Shown here: positions 25,522 through 33,294 of the stretch, piece by piece | Layout of the letters: every line of letters begins with the position of its first letter | How positions within the stretch are numbered: position 1 is the first letter of the stretch | Assembly (NCBI GenBank): GCA_002085115.1 | Contig: MZGQ01000037.1 | Location: 1 to 47,999, forward strand | DNA length: 47,999 nucleotides | Reading direction: 5' to 3' | From: Desulfococcus sp. 4484_241 | GTDB lineage: Bacteria > Desulfobacterota > Desulfobacteria > Desulfobacterales > Desulfosudaceae | Notes under the pieces: generated by a model | The model's input: the letters and a program-made list of their open reading frames with translations, nothing else | What the model was told of the DNA's origin: nothing | Databases searched by the model: none | Made by a program: the position numbers and the translations under genes

Positions 25522-26086
25522 CAACGGGAACAGAAAAGCCTGCCGCTTTGATGATTTCCGTCAGATCTCCGGGTGACATCCATCCCGTTAAATTGGTTAG
25601 CCTCCGAAATGATTCGGTAGAAATGATAACACCGCCAGTAAGCCATGTCCCGAGAACAACTTCATCCTCGACACGAGGGGTTAACGTCCACGTAGGAAGT
25701 AGTCTGGAATATTGCTCTATATAAATTGCGTCATGAAAAGAAGAATCCTCAGATAGTTTACGCGATTCTTTCAGTGCAAAAGAAAACGCAATGGCGTCGA
25801 CCTTGCTTTCAGGAGGGCCACCGTTTTCTACAGGAACAAGCATATATTTTTTATGACTGCTCAGGACCCGGAAGGATGAAGTCCCGAACGTAATCTCACC
25901 AAACAGCGATTCATCGAGAAAGCCGGTATCAAACCATCTCTGAGCCAATTTGGGAAGGGCAAGCAGGATGTTGTCTGATCCATTGGTATCAAAAATCTGC
26001 CAGCTATCGCCTGAAAACAAAAGTGACCGGATTTTTGATCCATCAGTCAACTCGTATCCATATGGTAACCATAAATCCTTTGCCAT
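25499..26086 (-). CDS. Unknown 195-aa protein between Hsp70 and AAA+ genes (chaperone cassette gene 3)
   Basis: No family recognised. The first 90 residues (GYELTDGSKIRSLLFSGDSW, then alternating beta strands and a LPKLAQRW helix) vaguely recall a protein-kinase N-lobe, without a clear catalytic lysine-glutamate pair or any C-lobe. Residues 100-195 are mixed and end with a helical LTGWMSPGDLTEIIKAAGF. There is no TM or signal. The start is fixed by GAGG 8 nt before the ATG, 3 bp after the Hsp70 stop; its end overlaps the AAA+ gene. The tight placement suggests an adaptor linking Hsp70 and the ATPase. The kinase-like reading is weak. Confidence 0.72.
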   Translation of the reverse strand: MAKDLWLPYGYELTDGSKIRSLLFSGDSWQIFDTNGSDNILLALPKLAQRWFDTGFLDESLFGEITFGTSSFRVLSSHKKYMLVPVENGGPPESKVDAIAFSFALKESRKLSEDSSFHDAIYIEQYSRLLPTWTLTPRVEDEVVLGTWLTGGVIISTESFRRLTNLTGWMSPGDLTEIIKAAGFSVPVDGGLPIG

Positions 26087-26089
26087 AGA

Positions 26090-28594
26090 TCATCCTCGAA
26101 TAATATTTGTAGCTTCAAATATTTCATCTTCAGCCACATTCCGAATCATAATCTGACGCAATTGATCAACAATATGCCTGAGCTTATCGATCTCGTCGGA
26201 GTGGAGAAACTGTAATCCTATTTTTGAAAGCTCTTCAAATCTATGCTTGTCCACAAAGAGGTGGGGAGAAGCGGCCATTAATTTGAAGCGTTCAACAACA
26301 AACCAATCTTGCCTCCACAGAATTACAAAATTTTTCCTTTTAAGTTCGTTCAGGTGATCTTCAAAGTTTTTATCATTTCTTTCGATGGACCGTTGGGCTG
26401 TCCTTGCGAGATTGTCAAAAGCAGTGGCTTCAGACGGACGCGCATACTGTCGGACATATTCATCAAAGAACGAAACGACCCCATCGAGATCAACCTGTCT
26501 TATCTCTTTAAGGTGTTCTTTTCTAACATGGGCAAGAAGACGCCGCGCTTCCAAGACCTTTTCCATAGCCTCTTGCGCCTTTTCAGTCTCAGCCTCTTGA
26601 GGGTCAAGGGAAACGGCCGTATCCAGTTTCTGACGAGCCTGTTCCAGCTTCGGATTATTCACAACGCCTGAAATTTCATCTATTCGATTGAGGGTTTTCT
26701 CCCCCTCCTCGACTATCAATGCCAATGTTCCCGCATCTGATAGGTCATACTGCCCCTCTTGCCGTGAATAAAAATTTCTGCCGGAATGAAATGCTGCTCC
26801 AATACATGGCACTGAAACTTCTATGACTATATTTCCGGAATCCAGCATCTCATATTCGCATTCCAAATCCGCACCGGCAGGAATCACCCCATCATCAAAG
26901 TCTGAACCCGAGATTTTAAGAACACCAATTAACCGATTGTCGGAAATAGGATCTTCAATCTCCCCCTCCCACAGCTTAAAGTTGAGAGAGCTTGAAGCCC
27001 CAGCCTTTAGAGACTCCGCCGCTTTAAATATCTTCTTGCCTTTCTTAGGCAGCGGATCTCCGGAACGTACCAACCAATCAAGCACCGGCCGTCCTCCAAG
27101 TTTTCCGAGAACTTCGATGCCAACGGAGTGCGATGCAGGTATCGCCTCAACGGTTGCTGCAGTTCTTGTAATAACAATTTTGTCTTGTTCTAAAACAATT
27201 GGACCACCAAAAGAATCGAAAACAAATATCTTAAAGGTGTTTTCGCCCGCCTTAGAAAGAGTGACATCCACAGTTACCCCATGCTTTAGAGGTAAACGGC
27301 CAGAGGTCCAGCCTGTATCTATACTGTCAATCTGAAATTCCGATCCATCTTCCACCTGCCCCGATAGTTGAACCGCAATTTTAGCCTTCGCATCCGGGGT
27401 TCTGGCTATATAATTAAAATTTAAAGCCAACCCTCCTCCGGAAGAGATTTGTCCTCTGCTTTTTTTCCTTGTGCGATTTTGAGAACTCCAATCGACAGAT
27501 TCTGCAAATAAGGCCGCTCCTTCTGCAACAGCAGTCATGGGATTAACTTTTGCGGTCTCATCAATACCCAATTCAGATGCGACCTTATCTCTCAAGGGTT
27601 TATAGTTTGTAGGCCCCCCAATAAAAACTATGCGCTCCAAATCATATGCTGGTGGTAGTCCAGCCTTTGAAAGTGTCTCTCTGGCCGCTTCTATCGATTC
27701 CGCAATCTTGTCAGCGATTAATTTATCAACAGTTTCCCGGCTCAACGGAATCTCCAAATAGATTTCTTCGCCATTTAAATCACGGGCTCTAGCTTCGTCT
27801 TCATTAAGAATGATGACCGACTCATTACGGGATGAGAGCTCGATTTTTGCCTTTTCCGTTGCCCAGGCAGCAAGACGAATCAATTTTTTGTAGTTTGGAT
27901 CAACAGAGAAGTCTTCAGGAAGGTTAAAATTTTCCAGGAGCCATGGTTTTACAACATTATCCACGAGTATTCGATCAAAATCCCGTCCCCCACACATGGC
28001 AATCCCGCCATGAGCAAGAAGGTTGATGCGCCCCCCTATGCTTTCAGCGATAGCAATATCAAGTGTGCCTCCCCCAAGGTCGTAGATTAAAAACGTACCG
28101 CCCAAATTACGGGCCCGCATTACACTCATTACAGCTGCTACTGGCTCCTGCATAAGAGCAACCTTGCCTATTCCAGCCATTTGCGCAGCCTGCATGGTCG
28201 CGTCCTTTTGCATCTGGTTAAATGCTGCCGGAACAGTAATCACGCTTCCAGTGTTGGGATCATTTCTCACCTCTTCTGGTAGATATCCGAATAGCACTTT
28301 CAGGACTTCAGCAGAACATTCTTCAGGCGTCATAGTGATATTTACTGCAGATAGCTTTATGGGAGTACTCGTACCCATAAGAGGCTTGAAGAGCGTTGCC
28401 GCGTTGTCTGGGCTTTTGGGCGCGTAGTCATATGCCCCTTTGCCAACATATTTGTGGCCGCGTCTGTCAATGTAGATGGCTGACGGTGTAACGTCATTTT
28501 GCTCAGGGCTCTTCCAAATACGAGTTTCGGTACCGTCATAAGAACAGATCGCGCTGTTAGTTGTGCCAAGGTCAATTCCAATAAAATTTTTCAT
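26090..28594 (-). CDS. Divergent Hsp70 (DnaK-like) chaperone (chaperone cassette gene 2)
   Basis: An 834-aa Hsp70 homologue, about 200 aa longer than DnaK. The ATPase domain (1-370) keeps phosphate-1 IGIDLGTTNS (5-14), K70, the EPVAAV segment (150-155), phosphate-2 IYDLGGGTLDIAI (170-182) and the adenosine motif VFIGGPTNYKPLRD (323-336). The usual linker (DVLLLDVTPLSLG type) is not recognisable around 370-400; a GGG-containing stretch replaces it. Residues 390-620 are beta-rich and 640-834 are helical and charged, longer than a standard lid. The start forms an ATGA overlap with the GrpE-like gene, with AAGGTGG upstream. Nucleotide hydrolysis is likely; client range is unknown and probably specialised. 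Confidence 0.92.
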   Translation of the reverse strand: MKNFIGIDLGTTNSAICSYDGTETRIWKSPEQNDVTPSAIYIDRRGHKYVGKGAYDYAPKSPDNAATLFKPLMGTSTPIKLSAVNITMTPEECSAEVLKVLFGYLPEEVRNDPNTGSVITVPAAFNQMQKDATMQAAQMAGIGKVALMQEPVAAVMSVMRARNLGGTFLIYDLGGGTLDIAIAESIGGRINLLAHGGIAMCGGRDFDRILVDNVVKPWLLENFNLPEDFSVDPNYKKLIRLAAWATEKAKIELSSRNESVIILNEDEARARDLNGEEIYLEIPLSRETVDKLIADKIAESIEAARETLSKAGLPPAYDLERIVFIGGPTNYKPLRDKVASELGIDETAKVNPMTAVAEGAALFAESVDWSSQNRTRKKSRGQISSGGGLALNFNYIARTPDAKAKIAVQLSGQVEDGSEFQIDSIDTGWTSGRLPLKHGVTVDVTLSKAGENTFKIFVFDSFGGPIVLEQDKIVITRTAATVEAIPASHSVGIEVLGKLGGRPVLDWLVRSGDPLPKKGKKIFKAAESLKAGASSSLNFKLWEGEIEDPISDNRLIGVLKISGSDFDDGVIPAGADLECEYEMLDSGNIVIEVSVPCIGAAFHSGRNFYSRQEGQYDLSDAGTLALIVEEGEKTLNRIDEISGVVNNPKLEQARQKLDTAVSLDPQEAETEKAQEAMEKVLEARRLLAHVRKEHLKEIRQVDLDGVVSFFDEYVRQYARPSEATAFDNLARTAQRSIERNDKNFEDHLNELKRKNFVILWRQDWFVVERFKLMAASPHLFVDKHRFEELSKIGLQFLHSDEIDKLRHIVDQLRQIMIRNVAEDEIFEATNIIRG

Positions 28595-28971
28595 AATTCC
28601 ACCTTCCTGAGAATAACTATACCGGTTTTGACTAAGCCTTCTTTCCCCATGATAATAGGTTCGAGCATCTGATCAACAATAAGGGTATCATTTACTTCAA
28701 ATTCCTCTATATTAAGAGGCGTCGCTGCCATTCCAGGATCGAAAGGCTGACCTTCTACATTAACAAGACGCAGACCAGCTTCATCCAACGATTCTTCTAT
28801 TTTTTTTAAAAACCAACGAAATTGGCTCTCGTAGCGAGACTGTTGTCCAGCATCAAGCTTCGCCAGCACCCTGTCAAACACTCTACCAAATCTCCATGAC
28901 TCGACAGCCATATTTATCACAGATTTAGTCAATGTTTCCAGAGTAACCGGTATCTGTTTATCTTCTGTCAT
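28591..28971 (-). CDS. GrpE-like nucleotide exchange factor (chaperone cassette gene 1)
   Basis: A small protein (126 aa from the ATG at 28971; GGAG 8 nt upstream). Residues 10-65 are helical. Residues 66-126 match the GrpE beta domain in order: GLRLVNVEGQPFDPGMAATP (66-85), DTLIVDQMLEPIIM (95-108) and KTGIVILRKVEL (115-126). The long N-terminal coiled coil of housekeeping GrpE (about 180-200 aa) is largely missing. It leads the operon and overlaps the Hsp70 start by ATGA, strongly suggesting a dedicated exchange factor for that Hsp70. The longer frame to 29064 is rejected because it crosses the promoter. Confidence 0.82.
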   Translation of the reverse strand: MTEDKQIPVTLETLTKSVINMAVESWRFGRVFDRVLAKLDAGQQSRYESQFRWFLKKIEESLDEAGLRLVNVEGQPFDPGMAATPLNIEEFEVNDTLIVDQMLEPIIMGKEGLVKTGIVILRKVEL

Positions 28972-29008
28972 AGAATTTTCTCCATATGTATTGTTTTGAT
29001 GTGGTTTA

Positions 29009-29037
29009 ATTAAAACGGACACCATGTTAAGAGTCAA
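29009..29037 (-). promoter_or_regulatory. Promoter of the chaperone-cassette operon, next to an IS remnant
   Basis: On the minus strand -35 TTGACT (29037-29032) and -10 TTTAAT (29014-29009) are separated by 17 nt, each one mismatch from consensus. Predicted start near 29002 gives a leader of about 31 nt to the ATG at 28971. Inverted copies of CGGACAC lie at 29016-29022 (inside the spacer) and 29050-29056 (GTGTCCG), bracketing the -35; they may be operator half-sites or transposon-derived ends. Confidence 0.6.
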
Positions 29038-29056
29038 ACAAAAAAGGATGTGTCCG

Positions 29057-29296
29057 ATGAACAAGAGAAAGAAGAGACCGAATTATACGAATGAGTTCAA
29101 GGGAAATGCGGTGAAGCTGGTGGTGAAACTTATCGCAGAAGCCGGATTGATGGACGAAAAGCGTTTGGTCGACTTGAGAATCGAGAGACCCTCTCGAGAA
29201 CTCCATAAGATGCTCGCGCCTGAACACAACTATGCTCATGTAAAGAATAGACAGACCCCGTCATCTGCGCTTGTCGGCCAAGACGGTGTTCAGTAA
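29057..29296 (+). pseudogene. IS3-type transposase OrfA remnant
   Basis: The first 20 residues or so (MNKRKKRPNYTNEFKGNAVK) match the start of IS3-family OrfA helix-turn-helix proteins (K-R-x-Y-x-x-E-F-K-x-x-A-V-K-L). After about residue 30 the expected HTH is disrupted and the rest does not resemble OrfA; no OrfB integrase with a DDE motif follows. AAGGATG precedes the ATG. This is a decayed insertion sequence at the right edge of the island, with the reading frame closed at 29296. Confidence 0.7.
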
Positions 29297-29614
29297 ATAC
29301 TTAACTTTTTAATATTATTATAAATAACCTTGTTGGCGATGGTTTTATGTATCTTTCAATACTATATCCACCTGAATCAACGAGATTTTCCTATTTCCTT
29401 AAAATTTCCATCAATCGCGGATTTTGGGGCTGCTGCAGTTCTTGCAAACATGTTGTTTTCCGTGTTACAAATTGCCGTGGCACGGTCCTTGATATTTTAT
29501 TCGCCTGTGGTTTGCTTTCAGGCAACAGGCTGCCTTCCTTGGGTTCAAGGGAATTGGACTGCACCAGGGTAACGGTCAATAACGATTTTCCAGCAAACAG
29601 GGAGGATTTCAGAC
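29297..29614. other. 318-bp non-coding region between IS remnant and CMD gene
   Basis: AT-rich near the IS remnant and more GC-rich toward the next gene. No reading frame here has family features. A sigma-54-like site (listed separately) and the strong ribosome site GGAGG before 29615 are the only signals seen. No terminal repeat of an insertion sequence and no second copy of the tRNA-like fragment was found. Confidence 0.5.
29478..29493 (+). promoter_or_regulatory. Candidate sigma-54 promoter before the CMD-family gene
   Basis: TGGCACG (29478-29484), four nucleotides, then TTGAT (29489-29493). The -24 box is perfect; the -12 box has GA instead of GC. A start near 29503 would give a leader of about 112 nt. 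Weak because the GC of the -12 box is normally important. Confidence 0.3.
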
Positions 29615-30178
29615 ATGAGGCTTTCGGAACCCAGGATTCCGCCGGCAACCCCGGATGAGATGTCAGAAGATGCAAAATCGCTGCTCGGCCTGGTGACTTC
29701 AAGGTCCGGGCGGGTTGATAACATTTTTGCCACTCTTGCGCGCCATCCGGTGTTTTTAAAAAATTTTCTCGTATTCGGCAGTTATATACTGGCAATGTCT
29801 TCGCTTCCGCCCAGGGACCGGGAAATCCTCATCCTTCGCATAGGCTGGCTCTGCAGATCGGAGTACGAATGGGGACAGCACGTTGAGATGGGAAAAAGAA
29901 ACGGCCTGACAGATGATGATATCCTCCGTATTACAAAAGGAGCTGATGCCGAAGGCTGGACAGAGCTTGAATCAGCCCTTGTGCGGGCCGCAGATGAGCT
30001 GCATGATGATGCCTTTATCCAGGACAAAACATGGAAGACCCTTTCTATGTATTATGACACCAGGCAGTTGATAGATCTTATCTTTACAGTCGGACAGTAC
30101 AACATGGTGTCAATGGCCCTTAATACACTTGGCGTTCAGCTTGACGAAAGATTGTCAGGTTTCCCCGAGCAGGCCTGA
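29615..30178 (+). CDS. Carboxymuconolactone decarboxylase (AhpD-like) family protein
   Basis: A small all-helical protein of 187 aa in the CMD/AhpD superfamily. The core reads LPPRDREILILRIGWLC then EYEWGQHVEMGKRNGL, with the Cys and His of the usual site present but the second Cys of the AhpD CxxC replaced (C-R-S-E). The C-terminal half has the family's WTELESALVRAADELH and LIDLIFTVGQYNMVSM. GGAGG lies about 9 nt before the ATG. Proteins of this subtype are often of unknown substrate; a redox or decarboxylase role is uncertain. It is the first ordinary chromosomal gene right of the island. Confidence 0.88.
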   Translation: MRLSEPRIPPATPDEMSEDAKSLLGLVTSRSGRVDNIFATLARHPVFLKNFLVFGSYILAMSSLPPRDREILILRIGWLCRSEYEWGQHVEMGKRNGLTDDDILRITKGADAEGWTELESALVRAADELHDDAFIQDKTWKTLSMYYDTRQLIDLIFTVGQYNMVSMALNTLGVQLDERLSGFPEQA

Positions 30179-30278
30179 GCCAACCGCAGGGACGGCTGTA
30201 CCTGCCATGCCTTCTGGCCGGGCGGCTTGTGTAAGTTTAATGCGTGTGGCGGTTTTGGCGAAACCTTATATGGATGGT

Positions 30279-31628
30279 ATGAAACATTTTTACCTTTTTA
30301 CAAGCAACCGCATGGAGGAACTGTCAGCCGCCTTTTGCCGGGAGCTGCTTGCAGGACCGTTTTCTTCCCCTCTCCGGCAGGAGACTGCAGTCATCCAGAG
30401 CGGCGGCATGATGCGGTGGGTTTCGATGGAAATAGCCCGCAATACCGGTGTTTGCGCCAATATACGGTTCGTTTTTCCAAACAGGTTTTTGCAGGATGTC
30501 CTCCACTGGGCCTTTCCGGACAACTCTTGCAGGGAGAGAATCCTTGGCGTTGAAGCCATGGCATGGGCGATAATGTCAATACTTGAAAGGGCGGACAGCG
30601 AGCCTGAGCTTGAGCCGCTTTTGTTCTATCTGAAAGACGGCGATTCTCGCAAACGGTACCAGCTGGCGGTCCGGATAGCCGATACCTTTGATCAGTACAT
30701 GGTTTTCCGGCCTGACATGATTCTGAAATGGGAAAAAGGCGATCTGCCTTCTGACAAGGTTGAGCGTTGGCAGGCCCACCTTTGGCGTTTGCTTGACAAG
30801 ACCGGATTGGCCTGGAGCAGGGCTGCCCTGTGGAGGGAAATTATATCCCTTGCCGAGGAAGAATCCCTTGCGCCCGACCTTTTCCCGGAACGTGTATTTG
30901 TGTTTGGCATCTCCAGCCTGCCCAAACTGCACATGCAGGTTTTAAAGGCGCTCTCTTCGATAATCGATATCTATCTGTTTGCGGTAAACCCATGCCGGGA
31001 ATACTGGGGTGATATTCTGTCTCCTTTTGAACTGGGGAAAGCAGAAGCAAGATTTGACAGCCTGGGTGTCGGTACGGATGACCGCCACATCGAGGAGCAC
31101 AATCCGCTTCTTGCCTCAATGGGAATTACGGCAAGAGATTTTTTTGACATGATAAACGAGCTTGATCCCCAGGAGAAGGAACTTTTCAGGGATGTGGATT
31201 CTTCGACCATGCTGGGATGTATCCAGAACGATATACTCCACAACCTGCCCGCTTCAGAAAAGGTCCCTGTATCACATAACGATTCCTCCATAATGATATT
31301 CGCCTGCCACGATCCCATGAGGGAAGTCGAGGTTTTGCATGACAACCTGCTTGACATGTTTGAAAACTCTCCTGGCCTTGCTCCTGAGGATGTCCTTGTA
31401 ATGGCTCCGGACATAGAGGACTACGCTCCCTACGCTCCATACATCAGTGCCGTTTTTGAAGCAGGGCATGGGGACGGGACGTCCATACCGTTTACTATAA
31501 CCGACCGCAGTCCAAGATCGGCAAGCCAGGTTGTAAAGGGCTTTATGACGATGCTTTCCCTTTTTCGCTCCAGGTTCGAATTGTCGAGAAAGGACGGTGG
31601 GACGCGCACTGCCGATCGCAGGGCTTGA
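30279..31628 (+). CDS. recC: RecC (exonuclease V gamma subunit), N-terminal part of a frameshifted gene
   Basis: The first 436 codons or so match the N-terminal part of RecC: FYLFTSNRMEEL, IQSGGMMRWVSMEIA, FRFPN-like FVFPNRFLQDVL, RYQLAVRIADTFDQY and the late PFTITDRSPRSASQVVKGF. The RecC-like sequence stops at FRSRFELSR, after which this frame runs into a short non-homologous tail and ends at 31628. RecC is normally about 1,100 aa in one frame. The ATG at 30279 is chosen because MKHFYLF starts the family homology; the longer frame to 30129 overlaps the CMD gene. Together with the next part this is a broken gene or an assembly error. Confidence 0.85.
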   Translation: MKHFYLFTSNRMEELSAAFCRELLAGPFSSPLRQETAVIQSGGMMRWVSMEIARNTGVCANIRFVFPNRFLQDVLHWAFPDNSCRERILGVEAMAWAIMSILERADSEPELEPLLFYLKDGDSRKRYQLAVRIADTFDQYMVFRPDMILKWEKGDLPSDKVERWQAHLWRLLDKTGLAWSRAALWREIISLAEEESLAPDLFPERVFVFGISSLPKLHMQVLKALSSIIDIYLFAVNPCREYWGDILSPFELGKAEARFDSLGVGTDDRHIEEHNPLLASMGITARDFFDMINELDPQEKELFRDVDSSTMLGCIQNDILHNLPASEKVPVSHNDSSIMIFACHDPMREVEVLHDNLLDMFENSPGLAPEDVLVMAPDIEDYAPYAPYISAVFEAGHGDGTSIPFTITDRSPRSASQVVKGFMTMLSLFRSRFELSRKDGGTRTADRRA

Positions 31629-33294
31629 CGGCAGCGACGCCGATACGCTTGAAAAATTCATTGTTTTCTGGAGAACACTGGTACGGTTTTACGATATCTG
31701 CAGTGACGTGCATTCCCCTTCGGGCTGGCGGGAAATCCTGACCGGTTTTGTTGAAGCGATGTTTGAGCCGGATGATTCCAGTGAGACGCAGCTTGATGTC
31801 ATAGCAGGCGCAATCAACAGTCTCGCGCGTGAGGCCGGACGTGCCGGTTTTAAGAGCAAGGTTCCACTGGAGGTTGTGACAGATTATCTTGAGAGCTGTT
31901 TTGCACGCCAGGAGTATGGCTCATCCTTTATGGCCGGAGGCGTTACCTTCTGCTCCATGCTTCCCATGCGGAGCATACCTTTTAAGGTGATATACCTTCT
32001 TGGCATGAACATGAATGATTATCCCCGCAAATCCTATACTCCGGGATTTGACCTGACAGGAAGGTCTCCCAGGCGGGGTGATCGCTCAAAACGCAATGAT
32101 GACCGGTACCTGTTTTTGGAAACCGTTTTTTCCGCAAGGGACAGACTATGCATAAGCTATATCGGCTATAACGCTTCAGACAACAGCCCAAGGCATCCGT
32201 CCGTGCTTGTCAGCGAGCTTTGTGATTACATCTCAGAAAGATTTTGCACCGATTCCGGCAAAAACGTGCTGGACCGCATCATTATTTCTCACAGGCTCCA
32301 GCCGTTTCATTCCGATTATTTCAGGCAAGGGCAAAGCGGCCTTTTCAGTTATGCCCCGGAGTACAGGGACGTGGCCGTATGTTTTACAAAAGAGCGGTCA
32401 GAACCCTATCCGGACAAGATTGGCAGCGCAGAAGAACCGGACGAATCATGGCGCGAGGTGGAGCTTGAGGATTTGTGCCGCTTTTTCATCAACCCGGCCA
32501 GGTTTTTTCTGACACGAAGGCTTGGCATGCGGGTACCGGAAACAGATGAGGCTCCGGACGACAGTGAGCCTTTCATGATCGACGGTCTTGAGGAATATCA
32601 TGTTTACCGGAAAGTGGTTGAAAATACACTTCTGGAAAAATATGACCGCAACAGACTGCGCAATGCGCTGCGTGCCCGGGGAAGGCTTCCTCATGGAAAT
32701 TTCGGCGACCTGATGTTGGATCGCATCTGCATGGATGGTGAAATGTTTGCCCGAAAGGTTAAAGAGGTAATAGGGTCCGTTTCCATGGAGACGGTTGATA
32801 TAGAGATCCAGACAGATGGGTTTACCGTTTACGGCAGTATAGATGGAGTTGCGGGAAACGGGTGGTTCAGGTTCCGGTACGGTCGTGCTTACCCCAAATA
32901 TCTGTTCACAAACTGGATATACCACCTTGCCATAAGTATGTTTGCCCCAAAAAAAGCAAAAGGAACCTACATAGCAAAGGATAAAATCGTAAGGTTTGAG
33001 CCGGTTAAGGACAGTTCTGCCCGCATGAAGGAGCTTTTGGACGCCTATTGGCAGGGTCTTTCAAGGCCGCTTCTTTTTTTCCCTGAAAGTTCATTTGCAT
33101 ATGCCGAAAAAATTGCAAACGGGAAAGGCCGTCAGGCCGCATTGCATGCTGCTGAAACCGTTTATCCTGAAAGGGATGATCCATTTTACCGTTTGTGTTT
33201 TGGCAAGGCTGACCCGCTTTGTGATGGTTTTGAAGATATCTCCGTAAGGCTCTTTTTGCCGCTTATCGAGAACATAGAAAGTGAAAAAATTTGA
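31597..33294 (+). CDS. recC: RecC (exonuclease V gamma subunit), C-terminal part of a frameshifted gene
   Basis: Continues RecC in another frame: LPIAGLDGSDADTLEKF, then the well-conserved TFCSMLPMRSIPFKVIYLLG, the GFDLTGRSPRRGDRSKRNDD region and ISYIGYNASDNSPRHPSVLV, with the inactive nuclease-like domain to the end. Compared with E. coli RecC, a stretch of about 75-85 residues (the LDVP...WVNESGIRWG...LLGYAM region) is missing between the two parts. A GTG at 31597 with AAAGGA upstream could start it as a separate protein, but the missing segment makes a working split RecC unlikely. It overlaps recB by 14 bp. Confidence 0.85.
   Translation: MGRALPIAGLDGSDADTLEKFIVFWRTLVRFYDICSDVHSPSGWREILTGFVEAMFEPDDSSETQLDVIAGAINSLAREAGRAGFKSKVPLEVVTDYLESCFARQEYGSSFMAGGVTFCSMLPMRSIPFKVIYLLGMNMNDYPRKSYTPGFDLTGRSPRRGDRSKRNDDRYLFLETVFSARDRLCISYIGYNASDNSPRHPSVLVSELCDYISERFCTDSGKNVLDRIIISHRLQPFHSDYFRQGQSGLFSYAPEYRDVAVCFTKERSEPYPDKIGSAEEPDESWREVELEDLCRFFINPARFFLTRRLGMRVPETDEAPDDSEPFMIDGLEEYHVYRKVVENTLLEKYDRNRLRNALRARGRLPHGNFGDLMLDRICMDGEMFARKVKEVIGSVSMETVDIEIQTDGFTVYGSIDGVAGNGWFRFRYGRAYPKYLFTNWIYHLAISMFAPKKAKGTYIAKDKIVRFEPVKDSSARMKELLDAYWQGLSRPLLFFPESSFAYAEKIANGKGRQAALHAAETVYPERDDPFYRLCFGKADPLCDGFEDISVRLFLPLIENIESEKI

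Noticed and set aside
29330-29658. Two overlapping small frames before the CMD gene
   Set aside because: Hydrophobic but unlike any known small protein, without ribosome sites, and one runs into the CMD gene.
31597-33294. Natural two-gene RecC encoded by overlapping frames
   Set aside because: Considered because of a GTG with an AGGA site, but the conserved segment between the two parts is missing, so damage or sequence error is more likely.
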